Shown here: positions 24,495 through 35,300 of the stretch, piece by piece
Layout: every line of letters starts with the position of its first letter
Numbering within the stretch: position 1 is the stretch's first letter
Assembly (NCBI GenBank): GCA_012839475.1
Contig: DUNG01000005.1
Span: 1 to 64,000 of the forward strand
DNA: 64,000 bases
DNA from: Petrimonas sp.
GTDB lineage: Bacteria; Bacteroidota; Bacteroidia; Bacteroidales; Dysgonomonadaceae
Direction of reading: 5' to 3'
The notes under the pieces: generated by a model
The model's input: only the letters and a program-made list of their open reading frames with translations
Database searches by the model: none
Told to the model about the DNA's origin: nothing
Position numbers and translations under genes: made by a program

Positions 24495-25225
24495 TGAAAC
24501 GAAGGCTATATATTATCGCGATAAGTTTTTTGACGCTATTCACCGCGTTAAACTGCGGCGGAGGTGACGAGCCGACACCCGATCCTCCCGGCCCCCCCGA
24601 TCCTCCCGTGGTGGTCGTCCCCGATAAGGTGATGTTGCTCATGCCGGCCGACAATAGCGCATGCTTGAAAGGCTCATCGGAAAGCGGTACCACGGCCTCC
24701 CTCTCTTTCTCGTGGGAAAAAGCCGCTCACGCCGACAGTTACCAACTGGACGTGAAAAACCTACTCACGCAACAGGTAAGCTCCTTTACCACCACCAACT
24801 TGACCTATAGTGCCACGTTAACAGTAAACATGCCCTACTCGTGGAGCGTGACCTCGGTAAACAGCAAGGGAAAAACAAGCGGTGCGACCTGGAAGTTCTA
24901 CCTGGCGGGAACGGCGACAAGCAATTACGCGCCGTTCCCGGCGGAGCTGATTGCCCCCGCGTCGGGTACGGAAATCAACGCGAACGGCGCGGCATCGGTC
25001 CAAGTCTCTTTCGCCTGGCAAGGGAGCGATGTAGATAACGATATCGCTTCATACGCGTTGTACTTGGATAACGAGAAAGCCACCACTCAGGTAATAGCCT
25101 CGCAAACCGATACTACCGCCACCCAAACGCTGACAAGCGGTAAAACCTATTATTGGAAAGTGGTTACAACGGATAAGGTGGGAAACAAGTCGAACTCGGC
25201 AATCAGCGGCTTTCAAATTAAATAA
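24494..25225 (+). CDS. lipoprotein with two fibronectin-III-like domains
   Basis: A 243-residue exported protein. An N-terminal hydrophobic segment ends at Cys21 (FTALNCGGG), a loose lipobox. A proline-rich spacer (PTPDPPGPPDPP) follows, then two beta-sandwich domains of similar design (SFSWEKAAHADSYQLDV and SFAWQGSDVDNDIASYALYLD, each ending with a YxWxV strand). Its ATG overlaps the protease stop by one base (TAATG), so translation is coupled. C10 proteases in Bacteroides often neighbour small inhibitor genes, but this one does not resemble the known inhibitors. It may bind, anchor or restrain the protease; the function is unknown. Confidence 0.75.
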   Translation: MKRRLYIIAISFLTLFTALNCGGGDEPTPDPPGPPDPPVVVVPDKVMLLMPADNSACLKGSSESGTTASLSFSWEKAAHADSYQLDVKNLLTQQVSSFTTTNLTYSATLTVNMPYSWSVTSVNSKGKTSGATWKFYLAGTATSNYAPFPAELIAPASGTEINANGAASVQVSFAWQGSDVDNDIASYALYLDNEKATTQVIASQTDTTATQTLTSGKTYYWKVVTTDKVGNKSNSAISGFQIK

Positions 25226-25352
25226 TGGAAACAGGGTTGTATTGCACTTGTTTGAAAAAAATCACTATATCTCAGCGAATAATGAATAAAAGTCACTAAA
25301 TTAGTCGTGCTGATTTGGACAAGTCAGTAGGTTCCACTATTTTAGACTGGTT

Positions 25353-26375
25353 ATGAAACAACTTCTTTTGGTAATTCTTTTGGTATGCGCGCCTTCCATA
25401 TTGGCGCAGACCCACTGCGTGGAGGTGAGCAAGATATGGGATAACGGATCTCATTCCGCATTTACCTCGCTAATCAAGTTCAAGGGCGACTATTACTGCT
25501 CCTTTAGGGAGGGAGAATCGCACATTTTCGACAAGGAGGGGAAGGCGGAAGGTAAAGTGAGGATTATCAAATCATCGGATGGGATTAATTGGGAGAGCGT
25601 TGCCTTGCTTAACAAGAGCGGATACGACCTGAGGGATCCCAAGTTATCGATCACCCCCACTGGCAAGTTAATGGTTATTATTGGTGGCTCCATTTACGAG
25701 GATAGGATGTTAACCGGGCTGGTTCCACAGGTCTCCTTCAGTGACGATGGCCGCGTTTTTACCGATCCGCTATCGGCAAAGATAGACGATTCCGCCAGTA
25801 ATGGCTACGGTTGGATATGGAGGGTCACGTGGGAAGGTGAGGTAGGGTATGCCGCGATGTACTCTCCTCGTGATGACGGTGAGGCCAATTTATACCTGCT
25901 TTCAACGAGGGACGGGGTCACCTTTGACCTGATTACCGGGTTTGATATTTCTGGTTTCCCGAACGAGGCCACGATTCGGTTTGACGCCAAAGGGGATATG
26001 CTGATGATGGTTAGAAGGGAAAAAGGGAACGAAAGGGGCTACTGGGGGAAAAGTAGTGCACCCTACACGGACTGGACATGGAAGGAGATGGAGGTTCGAC
26101 TGGGTGGCCCTGACTTTATCCATGTAAACGACGATTTAATCGTTATGGGTACCCGCTCCTACTACACCTCCTTTCCAAAAACCGTGTTGTGGGCCGGAAA
26201 CGGCAGCGAGAAGTTCCAAGAGGTGTACGTCCTCCCCTCGGGCGGCGATACCAGCTACCCGGGCTTTATCGTGGAGGGAGATCAGTTATGGGTGAGCTAT
26301 TACTCCACCCACGAAACGCCCCTGGCCTCGGTTTACCTGGCTAAAATTCCCCTGGAGATTTTTTATTTGAAGTAA
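25353..26375 (+). CDS. secreted sialidase-fold (BNR-type) beta-propeller protein
   Basis: A 340-residue protein with a signal peptide ending SILAQ. The repeating pattern of short strands with Asp-box-like turns (SSDGINWESV, SFSDDGRVFTD, STRDGVTFD) is that of the sialidase/neuraminidase six-bladed propeller. LRDPKLSITPTGKLMVIIGG and WVSYYSTHETPLASVYLAKIPL are seen in exo-alpha-sialidase-like family members. The first arginine of a sialidase triad could be Arg53 in SFREGESH, but the full triad is not certain. It may therefore be another propeller hydrolase. The 127-base upstream gap holds no obvious signal. Confidence 0.7.
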   Translation: MKQLLLVILLVCAPSILAQTHCVEVSKIWDNGSHSAFTSLIKFKGDYYCSFREGESHIFDKEGKAEGKVRIIKSSDGINWESVALLNKSGYDLRDPKLSITPTGKLMVIIGGSIYEDRMLTGLVPQVSFSDDGRVFTDPLSAKIDDSASNGYGWIWRVTWEGEVGYAAMYSPRDDGEANLYLLSTRDGVTFDLITGFDISGFPNEATIRFDAKGDMLMMVRREKGNERGYWGKSSAPYTDWTWKEMEVRLGGPDFIHVNDDLIVMGTRSYYTSFPKTVLWAGNGSEKFQEVYVLPSGGDTSYPGFIVEGDQLWVSYYSTHETPLASVYLAKIPLEIFYLK

Positions 26376-26404
26376 TTGAAACGATTGGTAAAATATAATG
26401 GATT

Positions 26405-27439
26405 ATGATGGATGAAGTATACAAAGCAGACGAGAATCGGTACGACGGCACCATGAGGTACCGGCGTTCCGGGAGAAGCGGGATCTTGCTGAGCGAGGTG
26501 GCGTTGGGTCTTTGGCACAACTTTGGGGGCGTTAACCCCTTGGAGAACAGCAAGAAGATGCTGCACTACGCGTTTGATAAGGGTGTGACCTATTTCGACC
26601 TGGCTAACAATTATGGCCCCCCGTACGGCTCGGCGGAAGAGACCTTTGGAAAGGTGATGAAGTCGTCGTTCATGCCCTACCGCTCCGAGCTGTTTATAGC
26701 CACCAAGGCCGGGCACGACATGTGGCCGGGACCGTATGGTGAGTGGGGTTCGCGAAAGAACCTGATGAATAGCCTCCACGCGAGCTTACAGCGAATGAAC
26801 CTCGATTACGTGGATGTTTTTTACTCGCACCGGTATGACCCCGATACGCCGCTGGAGGAGACCTTGCAAACATTGGTGGACATCGTGAAGCAGGGGAAAG
26901 CGCTGTACGCGGGTATCTCTAAGTACCCGACGGAAGCGGCACGCTTCGCTTACAATTACTTACGTCAGCGGGATGTCCCGTGTCTGGTGTATCAGGGGCG
27001 CTACAACCTGCTGGACAGGGCGGTGGAGCAGGAGGGAATTCTCGATCAAGCGCAAGAGGAGGGAGCCGGGTTTGTCGCCTTCTCCCCGCTGGCTCAGGGG
27101 CTGCTGTCTGACCGCTACTTGAGCGGCAAGGTGGCAGAGGGAAGCCGCATGTCAAGAGCGCACTTCTTGCGCCCCGAAGTGTTGACAGATGGGCTGTTGA
27201 AGGGCCTGAACGCCTTGGCGGAGGTGGCCCGTGACAGGGGGCAGACCCTCGCCGAGATGGCATTGGCCTGGTTGCTGAAAGACGATAAGGTGACTTCGGT
27301 CATCGTTGGAACCAGCTCGCTGGAGCAGCTGCAGATGAACCTCAACGCGTTGAAAAACACCTCTTTCAGCGAGGAGGAACTGGCGCGGATCGACCGCCTG
27401 TTAGCGGCAACCCCGTCACCCTTTACCGGCCGTGGATAG
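26405..27439 (+). CDS. aldo/keto reductase (YghZ/L-glyceraldehyde-3-phosphate reductase type)
   Basis: A 344-residue cytoplasmic NADPH-dependent reductase with a TIM-barrel fold. The catalytic tetrad is complete: Asp65 and Tyr70 in FDLANNYG, Lys101 in IATKAGHDMWPGPYG and His142 in YSHRYDP. The GPYGEWGSRKNL segment is characteristic of the YghZ/AKR14 group, which reduces methylglyoxal and L-glyceraldehyde 3-phosphate. The start could be either of two adjacent ATG codons. It lies 29 bases after the sialidase-like gene and 72 bases before an esterase gene, all rightward. Confidence 0.93.
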   Translation: MMDEVYKADENRYDGTMRYRRSGRSGILLSEVALGLWHNFGGVNPLENSKKMLHYAFDKGVTYFDLANNYGPPYGSAEETFGKVMKSSFMPYRSELFIATKAGHDMWPGPYGEWGSRKNLMNSLHASLQRMNLDYVDVFYSHRYDPDTPLEETLQTLVDIVKQGKALYAGISKYPTEAARFAYNYLRQRDVPCLVYQGRYNLLDRAVEQEGILDQAQEEGAGFVAFSPLAQGLLSDRYLSGKVAEGSRMSRAHFLRPEVLTDGLLKGLNALAEVARDRGQTLAEMALAWLLKDDKVTSVIVGTSSLEQLQMNLNALKNTSFSEEELARIDRLLAATPSPFTGRG

Positions 27440-27511
27440 TGGTACCGCACTGATTACAACCTTTGTTTGAGTTGCCGGGTAATTTTGTCACTTAATTTAA
27501 AATAGATCATA

Positions 27512-28390
27512 ATGAAGAGATTTACGTTACTTTTTACATTAACCGTTGCTTGCATGGGACTGTTCGCGCAATCCAACTGGGGTCCCCAGAGTAAGGTGGA
27601 GATGAAAACCATTCATAGCAAGGTGTTGGATGCCGAACGCGAGTACACCATCTTTTTACCCATCTCGTACGAGCAGGAACCGGATCGGGCCTACCCCATC
27701 CTTTACCTGCTTCACGGGATGACGGATACCAACAAGGGATGGTACGACCGGGGACACGTGAAAGATGTTATGGATGTCCTGGTTGCATCGGGAGAGGCGG
27801 TGGAGATGATCGTCGTTACCCCGAACGCCGGGGGTAATATCTATGAAGGGGTGTGGAACGGCTACTTCAATATGCCGGGCTGGGCGTACGAGACCTTTTT
27901 CTTTACGGAGTTCATGCCTTATATCGAATCTACCTACCGGGTAATCGGGAATAAAGAGAACCGGGCCGTCGCCGGCTTGTCAATGGGTGGGGGTGGGGCT
28001 ACCGTGTATGGACAGAAATACCCGGAAAAGTTTAGTTCGGTATACGCCATGAGCGCGCTGATGTCTATCCCGGAACCGGATGAGGAGCAACCCCACGAGC
28101 CCGGCGACAAGATGGTGCTCCTCATGAAGTCAGTACGGGAGAATTGCGCGGTGCAATTCGTGAAAGATGCGGATGAAGAGCGGGTGAATGCATTACGATC
28201 GGTCAACTGGTTCGTGGATTGTGGCGATGACGATTTCCTGCTCGATCGTAACATCGAGTTTAATCAAGCGATGCGGGAGAAACGGATCAAGCATGAGTTT
28301 AGGGTGCGCGATGGTGGCCACACGTGGGAGTACTGGCACTCTGCCCTGTATACCTGTTTGTCGTACGTTTCCCGTGGCTTTGGGAAATAA
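27512..28390 (+). CDS. secreted CE1/esterase-D type alpha/beta hydrolase
   Basis: A 292-residue exported esterase with signal peptide MKRFTLLFTLTVACMGLFAQ. The alpha/beta hydrolase core shows LYLLHGMTD (oxyanion strand), Ser157 in the nucleophile elbow AGLSMGGGG, an acid in WFVDCGDDDFLLD and His in RDGGHTWEYW. This set is typical of the putative esterase/feruloyl-esterase family (CE1), which removes acyl groups from plant polysaccharides, and of trehalose mycolyltransferase relatives. The downstream gene encodes a second, larger member of the same family. Confidence 0.88.
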   Translation: MKRFTLLFTLTVACMGLFAQSNWGPQSKVEMKTIHSKVLDAEREYTIFLPISYEQEPDRAYPILYLLHGMTDTNKGWYDRGHVKDVMDVLVASGEAVEMIVVTPNAGGNIYEGVWNGYFNMPGWAYETFFFTEFMPYIESTYRVIGNKENRAVAGLSMGGGGATVYGQKYPEKFSSVYAMSALMSIPEPDEEQPHEPGDKMVLLMKSVRENCAVQFVKDADEERVNALRSVNWFVDCGDDDFLLDRNIEFNQAMREKRIKHEFRVRDGGHTWEYWHSALYTCLSYVSRGFGK

Positions 28391-28554
28391 CGGTCGAGGC
28401 GAGAGTGGGGGTCGATGGGGTTAAAAGGTAACGGTAACGAAGAACGATTAGAAACGATGAAACCCTGGTAACGAGCGGTAATCAGTAGTAATGAATAGCG
28501 ATGAACAGATAAAAAAAGAATAACAGCAAGATAACTTAGTAAAGTAGTAACAAC

Positions 28555-29733
28555 ATGAGACGATTAATGATTTTAGCCGTGGCTCTTCTCGCGGTCACGG
28601 TGGCGATGGCGCAAGAAGCCATCTGGGGAAGGCAGGCCGTGGTCTCCCCTGAAATACACGACGACAACACGGTAACGTTCCGGATGCGGGCACCCAAGGC
28701 GATTAAGGTAGAGGTGACGGGTGACTTCTTTGGGGTTGATGCCCCACGTATCGCGGAGCTGAAGGAGAATCAAGAGGGCGTTTGGGAGTATACTACCCCG
28801 GAGCCGTTGCCCTCGGAGCTCTATAGTTATACCTTTATCGTGGACGGGGTACGGATGAACGACCCCAGTAACGTGATGATGATTCGCGACGTGGCATCTG
28901 TCGCGAGTGTGTTTATTGTACCGGGTGACCCGGGTGACCTCTACAGCGTGAACGATGTTCCGCACGGTACGGTAGCCCGGCGGTGGTATGATAGCCCAAC
29001 GTTGAAAGAGCAGCGCCGGATTACTGTTTACACCCCTCCCGGATATGAGAATAGCAAGCAGACCTATCCCGTTTTTTACCTGTTGCACGGATCGGGAGGT
29101 GACGAGGAGGCATGGATCTCGCTGGGGCGTACCGCCCAGATCATGGACAACCTGATCGCGCAGGGGAAGGCCAAGCCGATGATCGTGGTGATGCCCAACG
29201 GACACACGCAGAACGCGGCCGCACCGGGTGAGTCGAGTCGAGACTACCTGCCCGCGATGGGGGGTGGACAGCGGCAAGCGGTTGCCAGCATGGAGGATAG
29301 CTTTGGCGATATCATCGCTTTCGTGGAGAGTAACTACCGGGTGAAGAAAAACCGGGCTAATCGGGCCATCGCCGGCCTATCAATGGGGGGCATGCACTCT
29401 TCGGCTATCTCCGCCCAATACACCAAAACGTTTGATTACGTGGGGATCTTCTCCGCACCACCCATCTCTACCATGAGGGCAGGCAGCAACGAAGAGGCGG
29501 TAAAACGGGCTGAGGAGTTCGTCAATAAGCTGAAGACCCAACAGGCGAACGGATTCAAGCTTTATTGGATCGCGTGCGGTAATACCGACTTCCTCTACCA
29601 GGGCGTGATCGATAGCATGAAGAAGATGGACGAAATTGGCTTCAACTACACCTATCGGGAGAGCGGCGAAGGACATATCTGGAAGAACTGGCGAATATAC
29701 CTGTCGGAGTTTGCACCGATGCTGTTTCAATAA
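28555..29733 (+). CDS. secreted CE1-type esterase with N-terminal E-set (CBM48-like) domain
   Basis: A 392-residue exported protein with a signal peptide ending AMAQ. Residues about 30-125 form an early-set beta sandwich like the glycogen-debranching N-domain (VTFRMRAPKAIKVEVTGDFFG, YSYTFIVDGVRMNDPSN). The alpha/beta hydrolase follows, with FYLLHGSGGDEEAW, Ser276 in AGLSMGGMHS, an acidic residue in WIACGNTDFLY and His in SGEGHIWKNW. This layout is common in Bacteroidota acetyl-xylan/feruloyl esterases. It is separated from the first esterase by 164 bases with no clear signal and ends at a strong terminator. Confidence 0.9.
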   Translation: MRRLMILAVALLAVTVAMAQEAIWGRQAVVSPEIHDDNTVTFRMRAPKAIKVEVTGDFFGVDAPRIAELKENQEGVWEYTTPEPLPSELYSYTFIVDGVRMNDPSNVMMIRDVASVASVFIVPGDPGDLYSVNDVPHGTVARRWYDSPTLKEQRRITVYTPPGYENSKQTYPVFYLLHGSGGDEEAWISLGRTAQIMDNLIAQGKAKPMIVVMPNGHTQNAAAPGESSRDYLPAMGGGQRQAVASMEDSFGDIIAFVESNYRVKKNRANRAIAGLSMGGMHSSAISAQYTKTFDYVGIFSAPPISTMRAGSNEEAVKRAEEFVNKLKTQQANGFKLYWIACGNTDFLYQGVIDSMKKMDEIGFNYTYRESGEGHIWKNWRIYLSEFAPMLFQ

Positions 29734-29734
29734 C

Positions 29735-29772
29735 AAAACGGGAGAGAATCGATAAGTTCTCTCCCGTTTTTT
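29735..29772. terminator. bidirectional terminator between the esterase gene and rprY
   Basis: AAAACGGGAGAGAA (29735-29748) and TTCTCTCCCGTTTT (29757-29770) are perfect complements around an 8-base loop, with T runs on both strands. It lies two bases after the esterase stop and 35 bases beyond the rprY stop, and serves both convergent genes. Confidence 0.92.
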
Positions 29773-29807
29773 AAAAGAGGAGGGTGTCCTCTCGTCGAAT
29801 GGCGATC

Positions 29808-30521
29808 TTATTGCTCGCCCTCGTTCTCTTCAGTCGGCACAATGAGCTTGTATCCCTTGCCGTGAATATTGATGATCTCGATGTTGGGTTCGGGCCTCAA
29901 CAGCTTGCGCAGCTTGGTGATGTACACGTCCATGCTGCGGGCGTTGAAGTAAGTATCCTCTTCCCAGATCTGCTTCAGGGCGTGGTTTCTCTCCAGGATG
30001 TCGTTCGCGTGGGCACAGAGTAGCGACAGCAACTCCGATTCCTTGGTCGTCAACTTCTTGGTCTCGTCGTTAATGGTCAGGAGCTGCTTTTGCGTGTCGA
30101 ACCTCATGTTACCGAAGTTGTACACCTGTTGCTCCTTGCTCTTCTTCCCCCTCACGCGGCGGATAATGGCCTCGATGCGGAATACCAGTTCTTCCATGCT
30201 GAACGGCTTGGTGATATAATCGTCCGCTCCAGCCTTGAATCCTTCCAGTACATCCTCCTTCATGTTCTTCGCGGTGAGGAAGATAACGGGAACCTCAGAG
30301 TTGATGCTCCGGATCTCTTTCACCAGCGTAATCCCATCCTTCTTTGGCATCATCACATCGACGATGCAGAGGTCATACTTGGTTTTCACGAATCCTTTGT
30401 AACCGGCTTCCCCATCGGGGAACAGGTCGGTTTCAAATCCTTTTGCCTGGAGATACTCTCTCAGCAACATGCCAAGATTCTCATCATCTTCGCATAAAAA
30501 AATTCTCAATTTTTCTTCCAT
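29808..30521 (-). CDS. rprY: OmpR-family response regulator RprY
   Basis: A 237-residue two-component regulator. The receiver domain has the acidic pocket CEDD, phospho-acceptor Asp55 (CIVDVMMPKKDG), the switch threonine in LTAKN and the lysine in DYITKPF. The C-terminal winged helix (about 140-232) ends with MDVYITKLRKLL and INIHGKGYKL. It matches RprY of Bacteroides and Porphyromonas, a regulator tied to oxidative stress and membrane functions. It starts one base after the rprX stop, so the pair is one leftward operon. Confidence 0.9.
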   Translation of the reverse strand: MEEKLRIFLCEDDENLGMLLREYLQAKGFETDLFPDGEAGYKGFVKTKYDLCIVDVMMPKKDGITLVKEIRSINSEVPVIFLTAKNMKEDVLEGFKAGADDYITKPFSMEELVFRIEAIIRRVRGKKSKEQQVYNFGNMRFDTQKQLLTINDETKKLTTKESELLSLLCAHANDILERNHALKQIWEEDTYFNARSMDVYITKLRKLLRPEPNIEIINIHGKGYKLIVPTEENEGEQ

Positions 30522-30522
30522 A

Positions 30523-32082
30523 TTATTTCTGTATTATTACGGGTAAACTAATTATAAACTTGGTTCCCTTGCCCAACTCGCTATCGGCTCGGATAGTCCC
30601 GTTGAGGTCGGTCACCACTTTCTTCACGTAGGCCAGCCCCAAGCCGAATCCTTTCACGTCGTGCCTATTGCCGGTGTGCACGCGGTAAAAACGCTCGAAT
30701 ACTTTTTTGGCGTCCTCCTTTTTCATCCCGATCCCGTTGTCTTCAATCGAGATCGTGATCTTGTTCCCCTCGTTTTTCGTTCGGATCATTAGCTCTGGTG
30801 CAACGTTTTCTCTCCTGTACTTTAGCGCGTTATCCAGAATGTTGAAGAGCACGTTGGTGAAATGCATCTCATCCACCCGGATGGTCGATTCCTCCGCCTG
30901 CAGGTCGATGTCGAGCGTCCCTTCAAGCTTCTCCACCTTAAGGAGGTGCGTGTTGGCTACGCTGGCCACCAAGTCGTTCGCATCGATATCTTCCATCCTC
31001 AGCGTGGTTCGCTGCTTATCGAAGAGCGACATGTGCAATACCTTCTCTACCAGGAAACTCAGGCGTTTGGTCTCGTCTTGAATCACGCTGGTAAGGTGAT
31101 TGAAGGTCGCGGGCGACTTGTTGACTGATGGGTCACTCAGCAGTTGCGAAGCCAGGGAGATAGACGACACGGGCGTTTTCAGCTCGTGGGTCATGTTGTT
31201 GACGAAGTCGTTCTTCATCTCCGACAGACGCTTTTGCCTGAACAGGGAGACCACCGTGAAGATAAAGGTGACCAAGAGGATGAACGTGAAGAGCAGCGAG
31301 GGGACGAAAAAATTCAGCTCGCTATACACGTAGTTCCTCTTTGTCGGGAAATAGACCCTCAACTGGTTGAGCTTGGCCGGTGGATCGTTCGGGAACAGGG
31401 TTTGCGCGTAAATCGCATCCTTGTACCTGGATGTAAACCCGGGGGAGGAGTAGACTGCCACGTTGTTGAAGTTCACCACCTGAAAACTAAACGGCTCGTT
31501 CAGACCATTGTATGATAACTCGTATCGAATGTATTGCTCCAGAGTGTTGAAATGAATCCGTTCCTCGATTGGCTTGCTGCTGGCTTGGCTCATGATCTTG
31601 TAGATCACCTCATCAAACAACGCCCGCTCGTATAGGTACCGCTTCGACAGGGATTGCTGCATGTCGTACTGCGTCTTCGAGATGGTGCTGCTCCTCTGCT
31701 TGGGCTGCATGAACAACCGTTGAGGTTGATCCTTGGGGCGCAACGACTGGTCGGGCACGTTCAAATCAGTCAGGGGTTGGCTCCCGTCAGGGGAGATAAT
31801 GGTCGATGGGGTATTATCGCCCGTGATATCATGTGAACTTCTCGGCTGATTATACCTCGAATATCGGTTTTCCGACTCGATCATATCCTGCTCCAGGTAA
31901 TCGCGCGTTTGGTCCTGCTCCAGGTCCCTCATCACGTTGTATAAACTTCTCTTCACCTGTTCATCGAACTGCTGGGTGCGCATGTCCAGGCTTGTCTTCA
32001 TGTACTTTACCTGCAAGAACAGCAGCGCGAGAAAGGCGGTAAGCATCACAGCGGCAAGCAACCAGATTGTCGACTTTTTCAT
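30523..32082 (-). CDS. rprX: sensor histidine kinase RprX
   Basis: A 519-residue membrane kinase, partner of RprY. There is one transmembrane segment near the N-terminus (WLLAAVMLTAFLALLFLQV) and a second around residues 255-280 (LFTFILLVTFIFTVVSLF). A long periplasmic sensor region lies between them. The HisKA box holds the phospho-acceptor histidine in NNMTHELKTPVSSISLA, and the ATPase domain shows N, G1 and G2 boxes (NILDNALKYR, EDNGIGM, FGLGLAYVK). The upstream 264 bases (32083-32346) hold no gene and no convincing box. Confidence 0.9.
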   Translation of the reverse strand: MKKSTIWLLAAVMLTAFLALLFLQVKYMKTSLDMRTQQFDEQVKRSLYNVMRDLEQDQTRDYLEQDMIESENRYSRYNQPRSSHDITGDNTPSTIISPDGSQPLTDLNVPDQSLRPKDQPQRLFMQPKQRSSTISKTQYDMQQSLSKRYLYERALFDEVIYKIMSQASSKPIEERIHFNTLEQYIRYELSYNGLNEPFSFQVVNFNNVAVYSSPGFTSRYKDAIYAQTLFPNDPPAKLNQLRVYFPTKRNYVYSELNFFVPSLLFTFILLVTFIFTVVSLFRQKRLSEMKNDFVNNMTHELKTPVSSISLASQLLSDPSVNKSPATFNHLTSVIQDETKRLSFLVEKVLHMSLFDKQRTTLRMEDIDANDLVASVANTHLLKVEKLEGTLDIDLQAEESTIRVDEMHFTNVLFNILDNALKYRRENVAPELMIRTKNEGNKITISIEDNGIGMKKEDAKKVFERFYRVHTGNRHDVKGFGLGLAYVKKVVTDLNGTIRADSELGKGTKFIISLPVIIQK

Positions 32083-32346
32083 ACGATCTCTATTTTTTAC
32101 CTATTTCTACTCTTTCGTGAATTGTTGCCATGTTTATTTCAAAGAGCGTCTCTTAGGATTACCATTTTAACAATTGAACCCCCCTTTTGTTTAACATTTA
32201 CCCTTAAAATTAAAAAAAAACGGCGAAACTTGAGGAGACCCTGGTGTTTTTCTCACCCCGCCTTGCTCTCGGCAAACGGTTTCATGGTTTGAATATTGGC
32301 AGCTTCTCCTTGTAGTATCCCGAGAACTTCTCAAACCATTGTGCTT

Positions 32347-35300
32347 TTATAGGTTGAATTTCAGGCTGATGCCTCCGTTGGTTACGGATGTGGGGTAGGA
32401 GGTGGACGACACAAGCGGGCGGTGAATGATGGTGTCGTAATAGGCTTGCAGGGTTAGCTTACGACTGAACGCGTAATCCGCGGTAAGGCGCACGGTGGTG
32501 GAACGGATACCGCTGGTGGCCTGGGTGAATCCATCCTCGATCTTCCGGATAAGTGCACGGGTCAGCTGGTGAGACAGGTCTAGCCGTAGTGTCCAGTCGT
32601 ATAGCTGGTACCCCATACCCGCCGTCAGGTCGTTCTCGTTGGTCTCAACGATCTGGTAGGAGCCGACGTTCAGGTTCAACGCCCGGGTCTTGTTCAGGCG
32701 CAACACGAAGTTTAAGTTATTGTAGAGCATGGCGCTGACTTCTATCAGTGGGTTGAAGCTCTCCACGATGGCCGCCGAGGAGATATCGAACCGGGAGGAG
32801 GCAACCCTTTGACCCGTCACCGGGTCACTGACGAAGCCCAGCTTGCTCCCCTCACGCAATGGAACCCAGCTCTGGAACGACGCGTATGAGCCGATTTGAA
32901 AACGCGACGTGTACCCGTGCATCAGATCGAGCGACCGCAGGTAATCCCGAAGGATGGGTATCATCGTCAGCAGGTCGTAAGATAAGTTCCAATTAGGCAT
33001 CAGCGACGCGAGCTTTGGGAAAGGAGTAAGCGGGATGGTGCGGGCATCCCTTCCGGTGTAAGCCGACAGGAAGGCGGGGATCAGCACGTCGGCGGATCGA
33101 CTGGACGCGTTGGCTTGAGCGATGGGGTGAGGTAGACCGGCTGCCTGGCTTTCGGTGTTGTACTGTTCCTGCACGCGGGCGGCGATCGTTTCACGGTTCG
33201 ACAGGAACCTCTCGAACGCGTGTGAGCGGTAGTTGTTCGCGGCATTCGAACCATCAAACAGCGAAGCGAGGGATACCGTGCTAATCGCGAAACTGCCACC
33301 TAGCGTTTTTGGTATTCCGCCAGTTATCCCATTCACTATACCATTCGTTGGCCCATTTGCCGTCTTGTTTGTTGCTCCTCCAATCCTGTATTGGAATTCG
33401 GTGCGGCGGTTGTCCTCGAACAGTCCGTGTAGCTCGATCTTGAGCCCCATGAAAGGTTCCACGTTAGCGTCCAGCTGGAACTGTTTCGTTTGGTTAAATA
33501 GGGCTCGCCGCGCATTGCCCGCATCGATCACCAGCTGCCCCCGGTTGAGCGACCGCTCGATAAACCGTTCCCCTCCATCTACTCCAAACGCGAAGCCTAG
33601 ACCAGGGCTTAGCCCATCTGAACTACTTCGTTGCCCGAAAAGATCGCCAATCATCGGCTTGAATCCCGGGATGTCGGTGCGCGTTTTGTGGCTGAAGTTG
33701 AAGCCGACCGAACGTACCATCATCGCGGTCCTCGCAACGAAAAGGGTGAAGTCGTGTATCGACGAGCTTGTTCGCCTACCAGCTTGAACGTTGTCCCTAG
33801 TGCTGCCACCCTTTGCGCCGGTTTCCTCCCCACTGAACCTTTTGTTGGCTTCACGCAGAAAGGGCCATTTGTTATAGAGTGACAGCAAATCGAGTTGGCC
33901 ATTGAGGGTGAGTGACAGTTGGTTTTGGAGGTGGTTGCCCATACTCAGTGTCTTGTCATCAAACCGTGCACCCCGTTCCCATCGGTAGGCAGAGCTGTAC
34001 GCGCTGCTCGCGTGTATCCAATCTAACGGGGCGATAGCGGCGAACGGGAGGGTGTAGGTCACATCGGCGCTCTGCTCGTACCGGTTGGGTAGTCCCAGGT
34101 TACGGATGCTGTGGGCTACCGAGTCGCGCCACACCTCGTAATCGCTTCGGTTGATTTTTTTGTTTACTTGCAGGTAGGGCTCCTCTACTTCCGCTATGGT
34201 GCCTGAGCGGAAGGAGGTTTTAAGGCGTGGGGTGATGTCCCACGTGAAGGCGAACCCCCTGTCCCACGCGAAGTGGCTTCCGAACGTCAGCTGACCCGCG
34301 TTTGTTCTGCCGTCGATCGCTTGCTGGGTCAGGTCACGAAGCTGTCTCTCCTGGTATTGGCGCATCAGGTTGGAGTGCAGTTGCAGCTGGTTAGGCAGCG
34401 GCTTGAAAGTGAGTGCGTTCACTTTTTTCAAGGGCTGTAGGGCACGTACCTCAGGTGCGTAGATGTATCGCGCTTCCAGCCGTTGGCTCTTGTTGGCGGC
34501 GTACTCCGTCGTCGGGTCGTGAAATTGGTTCAGGCTGTTCGCGTAGGTGAAACTGAAGTTTGCCGGGTCGTACGGCATTGGGGTGCGGCTCTGGATGTTG
34601 ACCTTCACGTTGCTTAGGCTTACGCTTCGGCTGAGGGTGCGAGTGGTGGCGCGGTTACGTAGCGAGTCACGATGGTGTGGGTTCACTACGCGGCCGATTG
34701 ATTCGGCAAAAAGGATATCCTGGTTCAAGGGGTCGTATAGCGGTGAGGAGAGCTGGTTGGAAAGGCTGTAGTAGAGCGGGGCGCTGATTTTCGCCTGCTT
34801 GGGGAGGAAGCGTCCTAACTCCAGGTTTAGCGTGAAGTGGAGCGACTGGTAATCGTCGTTGCGCCGTTGCATGAGCCGCTGGCTCAATGCCCCGAAACCG
34901 GCCGTCTCTTTTTGTCCCGAAAGGTGAACCGTCCCCAGGTCCGAAAGGGCTAGCTGCACTTCACCCCGTGCCGCCCAGCCCCCCTTCTCGTCGTAGTCGC
35001 TTAACCGCAGCTCGTTCACCCACACCTCGGCAGAGCGTTGACTTTCGGAGCGGTTTCTTATCCCGATCATGATGACGCTCACCTCGGCCAGCGATGGGTG
35101 CCCCGTTACGGTCACCCGGTTGTTGGGTTTCTCCGGGTCAGCCTTGGAGTAGGGAGTGCGGGTGGTGGCGTTGCGCGTGAAGTCGGGGTCCGCATCCCTC
35201 TCCAATTTCAAGTTCGTGAGCAGCGACAGCGGGAAGTCCAGCCGGTTCTCTTCCGGCCACACCGCCTCCCGGTCGCTCATGTTGTAGGTGCTGTATTGCC

